DNA from: Myxococcus stipitatus DSM 14675 | Lineage (GTDB): Bacteria; Myxococcota; Myxococcia; Myxococcales; Myxococcaceae | Direction of reading: 5' to 3' | Assembly (NCBI RefSeq): GCF_000331735.1 | Contig: NC_020126.1 | Span: forward strand, 4,154,001-4,218,000 | Length of the DNA: 64,000 nucleotides | Shown: piece after piece, positions 15,258 to 23,978 of the stretch | Layout of the letters: the number at the start of each line of letters is the position of its first letter | How positions within the stretch are numbered: position 1 is the first letter of the stretch | The notes under the pieces: model-generated | The model's input: only the letters and a program-made list of their open reading frames with translations | Told to the model about the DNA's origin: nothing | Databases searched by the model: none | Translations under genes and position numbers: made by a program

Positions 15258-16142
15258 TCAGTCGCCGGACTCCTGTGCCCGCGCGCGCACCTCCGCGGCG
15301 AACAGCTCCGCCGCGGGCTCGCGAGGCGCTCCCTTGCGCCACAGCAGCGCGGCGAGCTCCGTGCGCGGCGCGGGGGACAGCCGCCTCACGACCAGTCGCT
15401 CCACGTCGGCGAGGCGCGGCTCCGGGAGCACCGTGACGGCGAGCCCCGCGCGGACGATGGCGAGCACCGTCGCGACGGCGTTGGACTCCAGCGCGACGCG
15501 CGGCGACAGCTTGAGCGTCGCGAAGTACGCATCCACGCGCGAGCGCGCGCGCAGTCCCGGGGCGAGCAGGGCGAAGCGCTCGTTGGCGAGCTGCCGGGCC
15601 CCCACGCTCTCGGCTCCCGCGAGGGCATGGCTTCGCGCCACGACGAGCGCCAGCCGGCTGTCGAACACGGCCTCCGTGTCCAGGTCCGGTGAGCGGGCCG
15701 GCGCATAGCCCAACCCCACGTCCAGCTTCCCATCCGCCAGCCGCCGCTCCAGCTTGCGCACCACGGCCTCCTCCGCGCTCAGCGCGAGCCCCGGATGCCG
15801 CCGCAGCACCGCCGCCAGCGCGGGCACCACCAGGCCGCGCATGCTGGGGGGATAGCCCACGCGCAGCGCTCCCGTGGCCAGCCCCCGCAGCGCTCCCACG
15901 GCCACTCGCCCCGCGTCCACGTCCTCCAGCGCTCGCGAGGCGTAGGTACGGAACAGCTCGCCGGCTTGCGTCAGGCGGACCCCCGTGCGGGCGCGCTCGA
16001 ACAGGGGCGTGCCGAGCTCCTCCTCGAGCTGCCGGACCTGCTGGGACAGCGTGGGCTGGGACACATGGACGCGCCGTGCGGCCCGGCCGAAGTGAAGCGT
16101 GTCCGCCACGGCGGTGAAGTAGCGCAGGTGCCGAAGCTCCAT
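15258..16142 (-). CDS. LysR-family transcriptional regulator
   Basis: This 294-residue LysR regulator starts MELRHLRYFTAVADTLHFGR. Residues 1-60 form the winged helix-turn-helix (RRVHVSQPTLSQQVRQLEEE), and the rest is the periplasmic-binding-like effector domain. The ATG at 16142 is the canonical family start; longer upstream ORF is the shadow of the intergenic region. It is divergent from the acetolactate-synthase-like/aldehyde dehydrogenase operon, with a perfect T-N11-A palindrome 10 bases upstream of its own start. The most likely role is control of that operon together with autoregulation; the inducer is unknown. Confidence 0.9.
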   Translation of the reverse strand: MELRHLRYFTAVADTLHFGRAARRVHVSQPTLSQQVRQLEEELGTPLFERARTGVRLTQAGELFRTYASRALEDVDAGRVAVGALRGLATGALRVGYPPSMRGLVVPALAAVLRRHPGLALSAEEAVVRKLERRLADGKLDVGLGYAPARSPDLDTEAVFDSRLALVVARSHALAGAESVGARQLANERFALLAPGLRARSRVDAYFATLKLSPRVALESNAVATVLAIVRAGLAVTVLPEPRLADVERLVVRRLSPAPRTELAALLWRKGAPREPAAELFAAEVRARAQESGD

Positions 16143-16151
16143 CGCGTCATC

Positions 16152-16166
16152 ATAGATGCCATCTAT
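16152..16166. promoter_or_regulatory. LysR-type operator palindrome (T-N11-A)
   Basis: ATAGATGCCATCTAT is a perfect 15-base inverted repeat (6-base arms around GCC) that contains the LysR-type T-N11-A signature. It lies in the 103-base gap between the divergent LysR gene and the acetolactate-synthase-like gene, close to the regulator start, where LysR proteins usually bind to autoregulate and activate the divergent operon. Confidence 0.65.
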
Positions 16167-16188
16167 CGACTCCATGCGAACAAACGAA

Positions 16189-16211
16189 TGCGCGAATCGA
16201 CCCCTCGCGCA
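16189..16211. promoter_or_regulatory. Second inverted repeat in the LysR/acetolactate-synthase gap
   Basis: TGCGCGA (16189-16195) and TCGCGCA (16205-16211) form a perfect 7-base inverted repeat with a 9-base spacer, 34 bases before the start of the acetolactate-synthase-like gene. It could be an activation-site half for the LysR protein or a site for another factor. In such GC-rich DNA a 7-base dyad can also arise by chance. Confidence 0.35.
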
Positions 16212-16245
16212 TAGAACATGCGGTGTCACACAAAGGAAGGACGCG

Positions 16246-17892
16246 ATGAAGGCATCGGACCTGTTCGTCAAGGCACTGGAGGCAGAGGGTGTTCGCTACG
16301 TCTTCGGGCTCCCTGGAGAAGAGAACCTGGACCTGCTGGAGTCGATGCGCTCCTCCAGCCTGCGCCTGGTCGTCACCCGCCATGAGCAGGCGGCGGGCTT
16401 CATGGCGGCGACGTGGGGCCGGCTGACGGGGCGCGCGGGCGTGAGCCTGGCGACGCTGGGGCCGGGCGCCACCAACCTCGTCACCCCCGCCGCGTACGCG
16501 CAACTGGGCGCCATGCCCATGGTGATGCTCACCGGGCAGAAGCCCATCAAGGTGAGCAAGCAGGCCCACTTCCAGATCGTGGACGTGGTCGGGATGATGC
16601 GTCCGCTCACCAAGCTGACGCGCACGCTGGTCTCGTCGGAGCATGTCCCCTCGGCCGTGCGCGAGGCCTTCCGCCGCGCGGAGGAGGAGCGCCCCGGAGC
16701 CACGCATCTGGAGCTGCCCGAGGACGTGGCCCGCGAGTCCACCGAGGCCCCGCTCCTGGCGCCCAGCGCGTGGCGCAGGCCCGTGGCGGACGAGGGCTCC
16801 ATCGCGCAAGCCGTGGAGACCATCGCCTCCGCGCGCCGGCCGCTCCTGATGATTGGCGCGGGCGCCAACCGGAAGCTCACCTCGGAGATGCTCCGGGTCC
16901 TCGTGGACCGGGTGGGCATTCCCTTCTCGAGCACGCAGATGGGCAAGGGCGTGGTGGACGAGTCCCACCCGCTGTGGATGGGCACCGCCGCGCTGACGGA
17001 CGGTGACTTCGTCCACCGTGCCATCGAGGACTCCGACTGCATCATCAACGTGGGCCACGACGTCATCGAGAAGCCGCCGTTCGTCATGCGCGACAACAAG
17101 CGCGCGGTGGTGCACCTCAACTTCTCCTCGGCGGAGGTGGACCCGGTCTACTTCCCGAAGCTGGAGGTGACGGGCGACATCGCGAACGCGGTGTGGCGCA
17201 TCACCCAGGGCTTGGAGGGGCGCGGCAACTGGGACTTCACGCCGTTCGAGAAGGCCCGGGCCGGACTGGAGACGCAGCTCCAGCGCGGCTTCGCGGATGA
17301 CCGCTTCCCCATCTACCCCGCGCGGCTGGTGGCCGAGGTGCGGCGCGCGCTGCCCGACGACGGCATCGTCTGCCTGGACAACGGCATGTACAAGCTGTGG
17401 TTCGCCCGCTACTACCGGACGCGCAAGCCCAACACGCTCCTGCTCGACAACGCGCTCGCGACGATGGGCGCGGGGTTGCCGTCGGCGATCGCCGCGAAGC
17501 TCGTGCACCCGCGCCGCAAGGTGGTCGCTGTCGCTGGCGACGGTGGGTTCATGATGAACTCCCAGGAGCTGGAGACGGCGGTGCGCCTGGGCCTGGACCT
17601 GACGGTCATCGTCGTGCGCGACGACGGCTACGGGATGATTCGCTGGAAGCAGGGCGAGATGGGCCTGCCGGACTTCGGCATGACGCTGGGCAACCCCGAC
17701 TTCGTCCGCTACGCGGAGGCGTACGGCGCCAAGGGACACCGTCCCACCAGCGCTTCGGAGTTCGGCGCCACGCTCGCGCGCTGCCTCGACTCGGGCGGCG
17801 TGCACGTCATCGACCTGCCCATTGACTACTCGGACAACACCCGCGCGCTGGGCGTGGGGGAGAAGGAAGAGGAGGCACACCATGTTGGCTGA
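16246..17892 (+). CDS. Acetolactate synthase large-subunit-like TPP enzyme
   Basis: This 548-residue thiamine-diphosphate enzyme of the acetolactate-synthase/POX family would join two pyruvates or related 2-oxo acids. The N-terminal Pyr domain has the activating Glu in VVTRHEQAAGFMAA. The middle domain is cofactor-like (LLMIGAGANRK). The C-terminal PP domain has the GDG motif AGDGGFMMNSQELETA followed by VVRDDGYGM where many family members have NN. A GGAAGGA ribosome-binding site precedes the ATG at 16246 by 7 bases, which decides the start over the longer frame. No regulatory small subunit lies next to it. It overlaps the aldehyde dehydrogenase gene by 11 bases, pointing to a dedicated pathway and not branched-chain amino acid synthesis. 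Substrate is uncertain. Confidence 0.83.
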   Translation: MKASDLFVKALEAEGVRYVFGLPGEENLDLLESMRSSSLRLVVTRHEQAAGFMAATWGRLTGRAGVSLATLGPGATNLVTPAAYAQLGAMPMVMLTGQKPIKVSKQAHFQIVDVVGMMRPLTKLTRTLVSSEHVPSAVREAFRRAEEERPGATHLELPEDVARESTEAPLLAPSAWRRPVADEGSIAQAVETIASARRPLLMIGAGANRKLTSEMLRVLVDRVGIPFSSTQMGKGVVDESHPLWMGTAALTDGDFVHRAIEDSDCIINVGHDVIEKPPFVMRDNKRAVVHLNFSSAEVDPVYFPKLEVTGDIANAVWRITQGLEGRGNWDFTPFEKARAGLETQLQRGFADDRFPIYPARLVAEVRRALPDDGIVCLDNGMYKLWFARYYRTRKPNTLLLDNALATMGAGLPSAIAAKLVHPRRKVVAVAGDGGFMMNSQELETAVRLGLDLTVIVVRDDGYGMIRWKQGEMGLPDFGMTLGNPDFVRYAEAYGAKGHRPTSASEFGATLARCLDSGGVHVIDLPIDYSDNTRALGVGEKEEEAHHVG

Positions 17893-19330
17893 CCGCTATC
17901 CGTTCTACCTGGCCAACCGTCCCCGGCAGCCCAACGAGGACCTGCCCGTCGTCGACAAGTTCTCCGGCGAGGTGGTGACGCGCGTCGCGCTCTCGAGCGC
18001 GGCGGACGTGGAGGAGGCCATCGCCGCCGCCGTGCGCGCCGCCGAGCCCATGCGCAAGCTGCCCCCGCATGCGCGGCAGGCCATCCTGGAGCACTGCGTG
18101 CGCCGCTTCCGGGAGCGCGCGGAGGAGCTCGCCCTGATTCTCTGCGTCGAGGCGGGCAAGCCCCTGCGCGACGCACGCGGAGAAGTCACGCGCCTCATCG
18201 AGACCTTCAAGGCCGCCGCCGAAGAGGCCGTGCGCGGCGGAGGCGAGGTGCTCGACCTGGAGGTCTCCGCCCGCGCGGAGGGCTACCGAGGCTTCACCCG
18301 ACGCGTGCCGGTGGGCCCCGTGTCGCTCATCACCCCGTTCAACTTCCCCCTCAACCTGGTGGCCCACAAGGTGGCCCCCGCCATCGCCGCGGGCTGCCCC
18401 TTCATCCTCAAGCCGTCGGACCGCACCCCCGTGAGCGCGATGGTGCTGGCGGAGGTGCTCGCGGAGACGAACCTCCCCGCGGGCGCGTTCTCCGTCGTCA
18501 CGCCCCGGCTCGCGGACATCGGCCCGCTCATCGAGGACGAGCGGCTCATGCTCTTGTCCTTCACCGGCTCGGAGAAGGTGGGCTGGGAGCTCAAGGCCCG
18601 CGCGGGACGCAAGAAGGTGGTGCTGGAGCTGGGCGGCAACGCGGCGTGTGTCGTGGACAAGGAGCCCGGCGCGCCGCTGGAGGCCATCGCGGACCGCGTG
18701 GCGCTCGGGGCCTTCTTCCAGTCGGGGCAGAGCTGCATCTCCGTGCAGCGCGTGCTGGTGCACACCACGCACTACGAGGCGCTCAAGGCGCTGCTCGTGG
18801 CCCGCGCCCGTGCCCTTCGCGCGGGCAATCCCCGCGACGAGGCCACCACGCTGGGCCCCATGATCGACGAGCCCGCGGCGCGTCGGCTCGAAGGCTGGAT
18901 CCACAGCGCGGTGGCGCGAGGCGCGCGGGTGCTCACCGGCGGTGGACGTCAGGGCGCGCTGCTCGAGGCCACCGTGCTCGAGGGAGTCCCCACCGACGAG
19001 CCCCTCCACACCGAAGAGGCCTTCGGACCGGTGGTGCTGCTCGAGTCCTTCGAGTCCTTCACCGACGCCCTGCGCCGGGTGAACGCGGGCCGCTTCGGCC
19101 TGCAGGCGGGCCTCTTCACCAACGACCTGTCCCGCGCGATGCGGGCCTGGGACGACCTGGAGGTGGGCGGCGTGGTGGTGGGCGATGTGCCGAGCTTCCG
19201 CGTCGACACCATGCCCTACGGTGGCGTGAAGAGCTCCGGCCTGGGCCGCGAGGGCGTGAAGTACGCCATCGAGGACATGACCGAGATTCGCCTGCTCGTG
19301 CTGAAGCAGGGCCCCTCGCGGGACGACTGA
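17882..19330 (+). CDS. NAD(P)-dependent aldehyde dehydrogenase
   Basis: This 482-residue aldehyde dehydrogenase has the catalytic Cys in FQSGQSCISVQRV, the general-base Glu in VVLELGGNAA, the cofactor-binding FILKPSDRTPVS and the FTGSEKVG loop, so it looks fully active. Length is typical. The ATG at 17882 lies inside the last codons of the acetolactate-synthase-like gene (11-base overlap), so the two are translationally coupled. The pair suggests a route in which the TPP enzyme makes or cleaves an acyloin or 2-oxo acid and this enzyme oxidises an aldehyde, perhaps under control of the divergent LysR regulator. The exact aldehyde is not identifiable. Confidence 0.9.
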   Translation: MLADRYPFYLANRPRQPNEDLPVVDKFSGEVVTRVALSSAADVEEAIAAAVRAAEPMRKLPPHARQAILEHCVRRFRERAEELALILCVEAGKPLRDARGEVTRLIETFKAAAEEAVRGGGEVLDLEVSARAEGYRGFTRRVPVGPVSLITPFNFPLNLVAHKVAPAIAAGCPFILKPSDRTPVSAMVLAEVLAETNLPAGAFSVVTPRLADIGPLIEDERLMLLSFTGSEKVGWELKARAGRKKVVLELGGNAACVVDKEPGAPLEAIADRVALGAFFQSGQSCISVQRVLVHTTHYEALKALLVARARALRAGNPRDEATTLGPMIDEPAARRLEGWIHSAVARGARVLTGGGRQGALLEATVLEGVPTDEPLHTEEAFGPVVLLESFESFTDALRRVNAGRFGLQAGLFTNDLSRAMRAWDDLEVGGVVVGDVPSFRVDTMPYGGVKSSGLGREGVKYAIEDMTEIRLLVLKQGPSRDD

Positions 19331-19374
19331 GCCGCCTGCGCCCGGTCTGAAGTGACACGTCGAGTGGGGGCGTC

Positions 19375-19392
19375 GCGCCGGCTGAGCGGCGC
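19375..19392. terminator. Possible terminator hairpin after the aldehyde dehydrogenase gene
   Basis: GCGCCG-GCTGAG-CGGCGC is a perfect 6-base stem with a 6-base loop, 44 bases after the stop codon. Flanking sequence can extend the pairing imperfectly. There is no T tract. The 207-base gap up to the MscS gene holds nothing else I can call. Confidence 0.3.
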
Positions 19393-19537
19393 CACCCTCG
19401 TGTGTCGACGGGACGACGCGTCGGGGCCTGGAGCGTGTCCTCGCCTGGAGAAGTTGCTGGACCCGTCCGAGCAGGCCCGGTAGTGACTTTGACCTCAAAC
19501 TATATGCCCGAGGGGGACATCCGCGAGAGGGAGGCGC

Positions 19538-20803
19538 GTGGTGGACGGCTTCTGGGCGCTCCACCGCGAGAGGTCTTCCGACATGGTCCGTTCCATCCCC
19601 CTGCCGTCGCTGCTGTCCACCGCACCTGTCGAGGCTCCCGGGGAGGGGGCCTCGCTGCCGGTGCCGGCGCTGGACTCGGCGTGGTGGGGGTTGGAGCTGT
19701 GGCAGTGGGCGGGGCTGGGGGTGTTGGTGGTGGGGGCGTGGCTGCTGGGCCGGGGCCTGGAGTGGCTGGTGATGCGGGTGGTGGACCGGGCCACGGCGCT
19801 GACGAAGTCCGGTTGGGATGACCAGCTGGCGGCCTCCGCGCGAGGCCCGCTGCGCTACCTGTTGTTCGTCGTGCTGGTGGCCACGGGGCTGTGGGCGCTG
19901 AAGCTGCCGCCCGCGGCGAAGCAGGGCGTGGAGCTGGCGGCGCGCTCGGTGGGACTGGCCGCGATGGCGTGGTTCCTCCTGCGCTTCGTGAACCTGGCGG
20001 CGCGCTTCGTCGAGCAGACGGTGGCTCGCGAGGAGCAGGGCGGCAACGTGGGCCGTGCGCGCGGGCTGCGCACGCAACTGGCGGTGCTGCGCCGGGTGAT
20101 TGAAGTGGCGGTGGTGCTCATCAGCGCCTCGCTGCTGCTGCTGCAGTTCGAGGCGGTGCGCAACGTGGGCGTGTCGCTGCTGGCCTCGGCTGGCATCGCC
20201 GGCCTCTTCATCGGCCTGGCGGCGCAGAAGTCCATCTCCACGCTGCTCGCGGGCATCCAGCTCTCCATCACCCAGCCCATCCGCATCGGCGACACCGTCA
20301 TCGTGGAGAACGAGTGGGGCTGGGTGGAGGAGATCACCCTCACGTACGTCGTGGTGAAGGTGTGGGACCTGCGTCGGCTGGTGATTCCCATGGGCCACTT
20401 CCTGGAGAAGCCCTTCCAGAACTGGAGCAAGGTGTCGCCCGACATCATGGGCACCGCGGAGCTCTACGTGGACTTCCGCACCGACGTGCCCGCGGTGCGC
20501 GCGGAGCTCAAGCGTGTGCTGGACCACGAGTCCCGGGGCTTGTGGGACGGCAAGGTGCACGCGCTCCAGGTGACGGACCTCTCCGAGCGCACCATGAAGC
20601 TGCGCGCGCTGGTGAGCGCGTCGGACGCGGGCAAGGCCTTCGAGCTGCGCTGCATCGTCCGCGAGAAGCTCATGGCCTTCCTGCGCGAGCAGCCCCACGG
20701 ACTCCCCAGGGTGCGCACCGAGGCGAGCCTCGCGGAGTCCGGCGACGCGCCCGTCACCCTGCGCTCCGGCGCCAACGTCCTGGCCACGGTGCCGGGCGAG
20801 TGA
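19538..20803 (+). CDS. MscS-family mechanosensitive ion channel
   Basis: This 421-residue protein would sit in the inner membrane and act as a tension-gated channel or small-conductance osmotic valve. Hydrophobic segments lie around residues 50-75, 105-125, 135-155 and 185-205. The pore-lining TM3 and beta domain follow, with SLLASAGIAGLFIGLAAQKS, then QLSITQPIRIGDTV and a G-W-V-E-E-I-T loop typical of MscS. I choose the GTG at 19538 because GAGAGGGAGG lies immediately upstream at ribosome-binding-site distance; an ATG at 19583 is the alternative. It stands alone between the aldehyde dehydrogenase and the aminopeptidase. Confidence 0.9.
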   Translation: MVDGFWALHRERSSDMVRSIPLPSLLSTAPVEAPGEGASLPVPALDSAWWGLELWQWAGLGVLVVGAWLLGRGLEWLVMRVVDRATALTKSGWDDQLAASARGPLRYLLFVVLVATGLWALKLPPAAKQGVELAARSVGLAAMAWFLLRFVNLAARFVEQTVAREEQGGNVGRARGLRTQLAVLRRVIEVAVVLISASLLLLQFEAVRNVGVSLLASAGIAGLFIGLAAQKSISTLLAGIQLSITQPIRIGDTVIVENEWGWVEEITLTYVVVKVWDLRRLVIPMGHFLEKPFQNWSKVSPDIMGTAELYVDFRTDVPAVRAELKRVLDHESRGLWDGKVHALQVTDLSERTMKLRALVSASDAGKAFELRCIVREKLMAFLREQPHGLPRVRTEASLAESGDAPVTLRSGANVLATVPGE

Positions 20804-20823
20804 GTCTTGACCCACGGGGGAGC

Positions 20824-20850
20824 CGGTGTCGTTTCATGGACGTGACACCG
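20824..20850. terminator. Possible terminator hairpin after the MscS-like gene
   Basis: CGGTGTC (20824-20830) pairs perfectly with GACACCG (20844-20850) across a 13-base loop, starting 21 bases after the stop codon. There is no T run, so intrinsic termination is not certain. Confidence 0.35.
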
Positions 20851-20915
20851 CGTGCCCCCCTGGGTTTGTTGACTGCGGAACACTCCCGGTAGGGGTTTCT
20901 GGGTGGGATGAGTTG

Positions 20916-20938
20916 TCGGCTTTTGCTGGATAAGCCGA
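20916..20938 (+). promoter_or_regulatory. Leader hairpin upstream of the M28 aminopeptidase gene
   Basis: TCGGCTT (20916-20922) and AAGCCGA (20932-20938) form a perfect 7-base stem with a 9-base loop in the 268-base gap before the aminopeptidase gene. It could be an operator dyad or an mRNA leader structure; nothing else in that gap is recognisable. Confidence 0.3.
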
Positions 20939-21071
20939 AAGTGCCGGTCCGTCCCCGACGACGCGTTCGCCACCTGGTGTTCACGGCGTCGGGACCACGC
21001 GCGGAGGCCGCTTGATTCGGCTGGCCGCGGTGATCCGCGACGCACCACCCACACACCGAGGAGCGCTGCTC

Positions 21072-22271
21072 ATGAAGCGGTTGATTCCGTTTGCCCTGTT
21101 TTTGCTGAGCCCTACCGCGGCCTTCGCTGGGGCCGATGACCAAGAGCTGTGGATTTCGCTGGGCTCCGATGCCCTCGAGCCCGTCGCGGAAGCCTTCGCG
21201 AAGGAAGGTTGGGCCATGCCCCCCGCCTCTCTGGCGAAGGGCGACGTGACGGTGATTCCCGTCCGTGAGTCCCAGCTGGAGAGCATCGCGCATGTCATGC
21301 ACGAGAAGTTCAACCGCTGCGCGGGCTTCGTCACGTACGAGAGTCTGGACGCGGCGGAGAAGGCGCTGGTACCCGAGCCGCCGCAGCGCATCGAGACCCT
21401 CGGTCCGCCGCTGTACACGCTGACGAACGCCACCGTCGCCAACTGCCTTGCCAGCACGGTGGCGGAGCCCAACGTGCGCGGCACCATCAACTCGATGGCC
21501 GCGTACACGACGCGCTACTACACGTCCTCGACGGGCGTGAGCGCGGCCAACTGGCTGCGCTCGCACTGGGCGAGCCTGGCGTCCGGCCGCACCGACATGG
21601 CCGCGTCGCTGTTCACCCACGCGGCGTGGGCGCAGCCGTCCGTGGTCCTCACCGTCACGGGCACCACGTACCCCACCGAGGTCGTCGTGGTGGGCGGTCA
21701 CCTGGACTCCACGTCCTCGGGCAGCGTGGCCCCTGGCGCGGATGACAACGCCTCCGGCATCGCGTCCTTCACGGACGTCATCCGGGCGATGGTGGTCTGC
21801 AACTACCGGCCGCAACGCACCATCAAGTTCATCGGCTACGCGGCGGAGGAGGTGGGTCTGCGCGGCTCGAAGGAGATCGCCACCTACCACCGCAACAACG
21901 GCATCAACGTGGTGGGCGTGCTCCAGCTCGACATGACGAACTACCGGGGCACCTCGGCGGACATCGGCATCGTCACCGACTACACCAACGCGGCGCAGAA
22001 CACGTTCCTCCGCAACCTCATCGCCGCGTATCTGCCGGGCGTCACCCATGTCAACACGACGTGCGGCTACGCGTGCTCGGACCATGCGTCGTGGACGAAC
22101 GCGGGCTTCGCGGCGTCCATCCCGCATGAGGCCGTCGTCAGCCAGGGCAACCCGTACATCCACACGGTGAACGACACCATCTCCCGCGCCCGGCCCACGG
22201 CGGGCATGGCCACCCACGCGCTCAAGTTCTCCAAGCTCGCCGGCGCCTACGTCGCCGAGATGGGCAAGTAG
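21072..22271 (+). CDS. Secreted M28-family zinc aminopeptidase
   Basis: This 399-residue exported aminopeptidase resembles the Vibrio/Aeromonas leucine aminopeptidases. The signal peptide is MKRLIPFALFLLSPTAAFAG. The co-catalytic zinc ligands are visible: His210 in GGHLDST, Asp224 or Asp225 in GADDNASG, Glu259-Glu260 in YAAEEVG, Asp287 in LQLDMTN and His364 in PYIHTVND. Residues 22-130 are a propeptide-like region. The ATG at 21072 is preferred over one at 21012 because it begins the signal peptide and has GAGGAGCG upstream. It would digest peptides outside the cell, in line with the predatory, protein-degrading lifestyle inferred for the organism. A strong hairpin follows the stop. Confidence 0.92.
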   Translation: MKRLIPFALFLLSPTAAFAGADDQELWISLGSDALEPVAEAFAKEGWAMPPASLAKGDVTVIPVRESQLESIAHVMHEKFNRCAGFVTYESLDAAEKALVPEPPQRIETLGPPLYTLTNATVANCLASTVAEPNVRGTINSMAAYTTRYYTSSTGVSAANWLRSHWASLASGRTDMAASLFTHAAWAQPSVVLTVTGTTYPTEVVVVGGHLDSTSSGSVAPGADDNASGIASFTDVIRAMVVCNYRPQRTIKFIGYAAEEVGLRGSKEIATYHRNNGINVVGVLQLDMTNYRGTSADIGIVTDYTNAAQNTFLRNLIAAYLPGVTHVNTTCGYACSDHASWTNAGFAASIPHEAVVSQGNPYIHTVNDTISRARPTAGMATHALKFSKLAGAYVAEMGK

Positions 22272-22296
22272 TCGCGTGAAGTGAAGGGCCCGTGCT

Positions 22297-22324
22297 CCGC
22301 CGCGTGGAGGGTCCCACGCGGCGG
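22297..22324 (+). terminator. Strong hairpin terminator after the M28 aminopeptidase gene
   Basis: CCGCCGCGTGG (22297-22307) pairs perfectly with CCACGCGGCGG (22314-22324) across a 6-base loop, starting 25 bases after the stop. The 11-base GC stem is well above chance expectation, though no T tract follows. It argues against starting the VWA gene at upstream ATGs that would place this hairpin inside the coding region. Confidence 0.6.
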
Positions 22325-22349
22325 GGTGCGGTGTATGGTCCCCCGGACC

Positions 22350-23189
22350 ATGGCCTACTCGGCGGAAATCAGCCGCACCCAGCCCGCGTGCATCCTCATC
22401 CTGGTGGACCAGTCCGGCTCCATGGAGGAGCCCTTCGGGGGCCCCGGCGGCACCCGCCAGAAGGCCGAAGGTGTCGCGGACGTCACCAACCGCCTGCTCC
22501 AGAACCTGGTGGTGCGCTGCGCCCGCGAGGACGGCATCCGGGACTACTTCCACCTGGGGGTGCTCGGGTACGGAGAGCACGTCGGGTCCGCCTTCTCCGG
22601 TCCGCTCGCGGGGCGAGGGCTGGTTCCCGTCAGCGAGATTGGCCATGCGCCCGCGCGGCTGGAGGAGCGCACGCGCGAGCGCGAGGACGGGATGGGGGGA
22701 CTGGTGCGCGAGAAGGTCCGCTTCCCCATCTGGTTCGAGCCGAAGGCGCACGGCCCCACGCCCATGTGCCAGGTGCTCGGGCGGGCCACGGAGTGGGTGC
22801 GGGAGTGGATGCGCCAGCACCCGGAGAGCTTCCCGCCCATCGTGGTGAACATCTCCGACGGGCAGCCCACGGATGGAGACCCGACGGCGGCGGCGGCCGC
22901 GTTGCGCTCGGTGCGCGGCGAGGACGGCGCGGTGCTGCTGCTCAACGTGCACCTGTCGTCGATTCCCGCGCAGCCCATCCAGTTCCCCGACGCGGAGGTG
23001 GTGCTGCCGGACGCGCACGCGCGGCTGCTCTTCGACCTCTCCAGTCCGCTCACGCCCGGCATGCGCGACGCGGCGCGGGAGGAGGGGCACGCCGTGCGCG
23101 ACGGCGCGCGCGCCTTCACGTTCAACGCGGACATCGTGTCGCTCATCAAGTTCCTGAACATCGGGACCCGCCCCGGCAACCTGCGCTGA
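22350..23189 (+). CDS. VWA-domain protein of a TerY-P-like signalling triad
   Basis: This 279-residue protein is a von Willebrand factor A domain with a complete MIDAS motif, Asp20-X-Ser22-X-Ser24 in LVDQSGSM, plus the downstream NISDGQPTDGD segment that supplies further metal contacts. It is cytoplasmic, with no signal peptide. It is the first gene of a set followed by a PP2C-type phosphatase and a kinase-like protein, the arrangement described for TerY-P triads linked to tellurite/stress-response and metal-dependent signalling systems. The ATG at 22350 (MAYSAEISRT) is chosen because the terminator hairpin of the previous gene ends at 22324. Its binding partner is unknown. Confidence 0.82.
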   Translation: MAYSAEISRTQPACILILVDQSGSMEEPFGGPGGTRQKAEGVADVTNRLLQNLVVRCAREDGIRDYFHLGVLGYGEHVGSAFSGPLAGRGLVPVSEIGHAPARLEERTREREDGMGGLVREKVRFPIWFEPKAHGPTPMCQVLGRATEWVREWMRQHPESFPPIVVNISDGQPTDGDPTAAAAALRSVRGEDGAVLLLNVHLSSIPAQPIQFPDAEVVLPDAHARLLFDLSSPLTPGMRDAAREEGHAVRDGARAFTFNADIVSLIKFLNIGTRPGNLR

Positions 23190-23212
23190 CCTCCCGTCGA
23201 AAGGGCGCGAAC

Positions 23213-23974
23213 GTGCGAATCGAGCTCGAGGTCGTGAGCGTGCAGAAGGCGGGGCACACGCCCGCGGAGAACGAGGACGCGTGGGCGTCCGAGCGCTCCT
23301 CCACGCTGGAGGGCGACACGCTGCGGGTGGCGGTGGCCGATGGGGCCACGGAGAGCCTCTTCTCCGGGCAGTGGGCCCGGCTGCTGGCCCGCGAGTACGT
23401 GGCGGGGAAGATGTGCGAGCCGCCCGTGCTGCTCGAGTCGCTGCCCGGCCTCCAGCGGCGGTGGCGCTCCGACGTCGAGGCGCGCGACCTGCCCTGGTAT
23501 GCGCAGGAGAAGCTGCGCGAGGGCGCCTTCGCCACGCTCCTGGGGGTGCGCTGTGAGCAGTCGCCTCGGCCGGGCGTGGGGACGTGGGCGGCCTTGGTGG
23601 TGGGGGACTCGTGCCTGTTCCAGGTGCGGGACGGCCGGCTCGTGTGTGCGTTTCCCTTGGAGCAGGCGGCGGCGTTCGGCTCGCGCCCCTTCCTCGTGTC
23701 CACACAGGAGGGACACAACCCTCGCGTGGGGGAGTACGTGCGCTGTGCCTCGGGCGACCTGCGTCCGGGAGACCTCTTGATGCTCATGACCGATGCCCTG
23801 GCGCAGTGGTTCCTGGCGGAGCACGAGCGAGGGGGGACCCCGTGGCTGGCCTTGCCGGCCTGGGGCTCGGAGGCTCCGCACGAGCGCTTCCAGCCCTTCG
23901 TGGAGGGCCTGCGCGCGAGCAAGGTCATCCGCAATGACGACGTCACGCTGGCCCGGTTGACCGTGGGGGCGTGA
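23213..23974 (+). CDS. PP2C-like Ser/Thr protein phosphatase of the triad
   Basis: This 253-residue PP2C-fold phosphatase shows the metal-binding landmarks in order: NED in PAENEDAWAS, the VADGATES motif, GDSCLFQVRDGRL and the C-terminal RNDDVTLARL. All the acidic residues expected to bind the two metal ions appear to be present, so it is probably active. I use the GTG at 23213, the first codon of recognisable sequence, because the longer frame upstream is the shadow of the VWA gene. It follows the VWA gene by 23 bases and precedes the kinase gene by 4, so the three form one operon. It likely reverses phosphorylation by the kinase. Confidence 0.8.
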   Translation: MRIELEVVSVQKAGHTPAENEDAWASERSSTLEGDTLRVAVADGATESLFSGQWARLLAREYVAGKMCEPPVLLESLPGLQRRWRSDVEARDLPWYAQEKLREGAFATLLGVRCEQSPRPGVGTWAALVVGDSCLFQVRDGRLVCAFPLEQAAAFGSRPFLVSTQEGHNPRVGEYVRCASGDLRPGDLLMLMTDALAQWFLAEHERGGTPWLALPAWGSEAPHERFQPFVEGLRASKVIRNDDVTLARLTVGA

Positions 23975-23978
23975 CGGC

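Noticed and set aside
17807-20815. A 1002-residue open frame on the minus strand opposite the aldehyde dehydrogenase and MscS genes
   Set aside because: It mirrors the third-position GC bias of the real genes, is made of His, Arg, Gln and Leu-rich low-complexity sequence, and has no recognisable domain.
20754-23705. A 983-residue minus-strand frame opposite the aminopeptidase and VWA genes
   Set aside because: Repetitive Arg/Pro/His shadow; the plus-strand genes have intact catalytic motifs.
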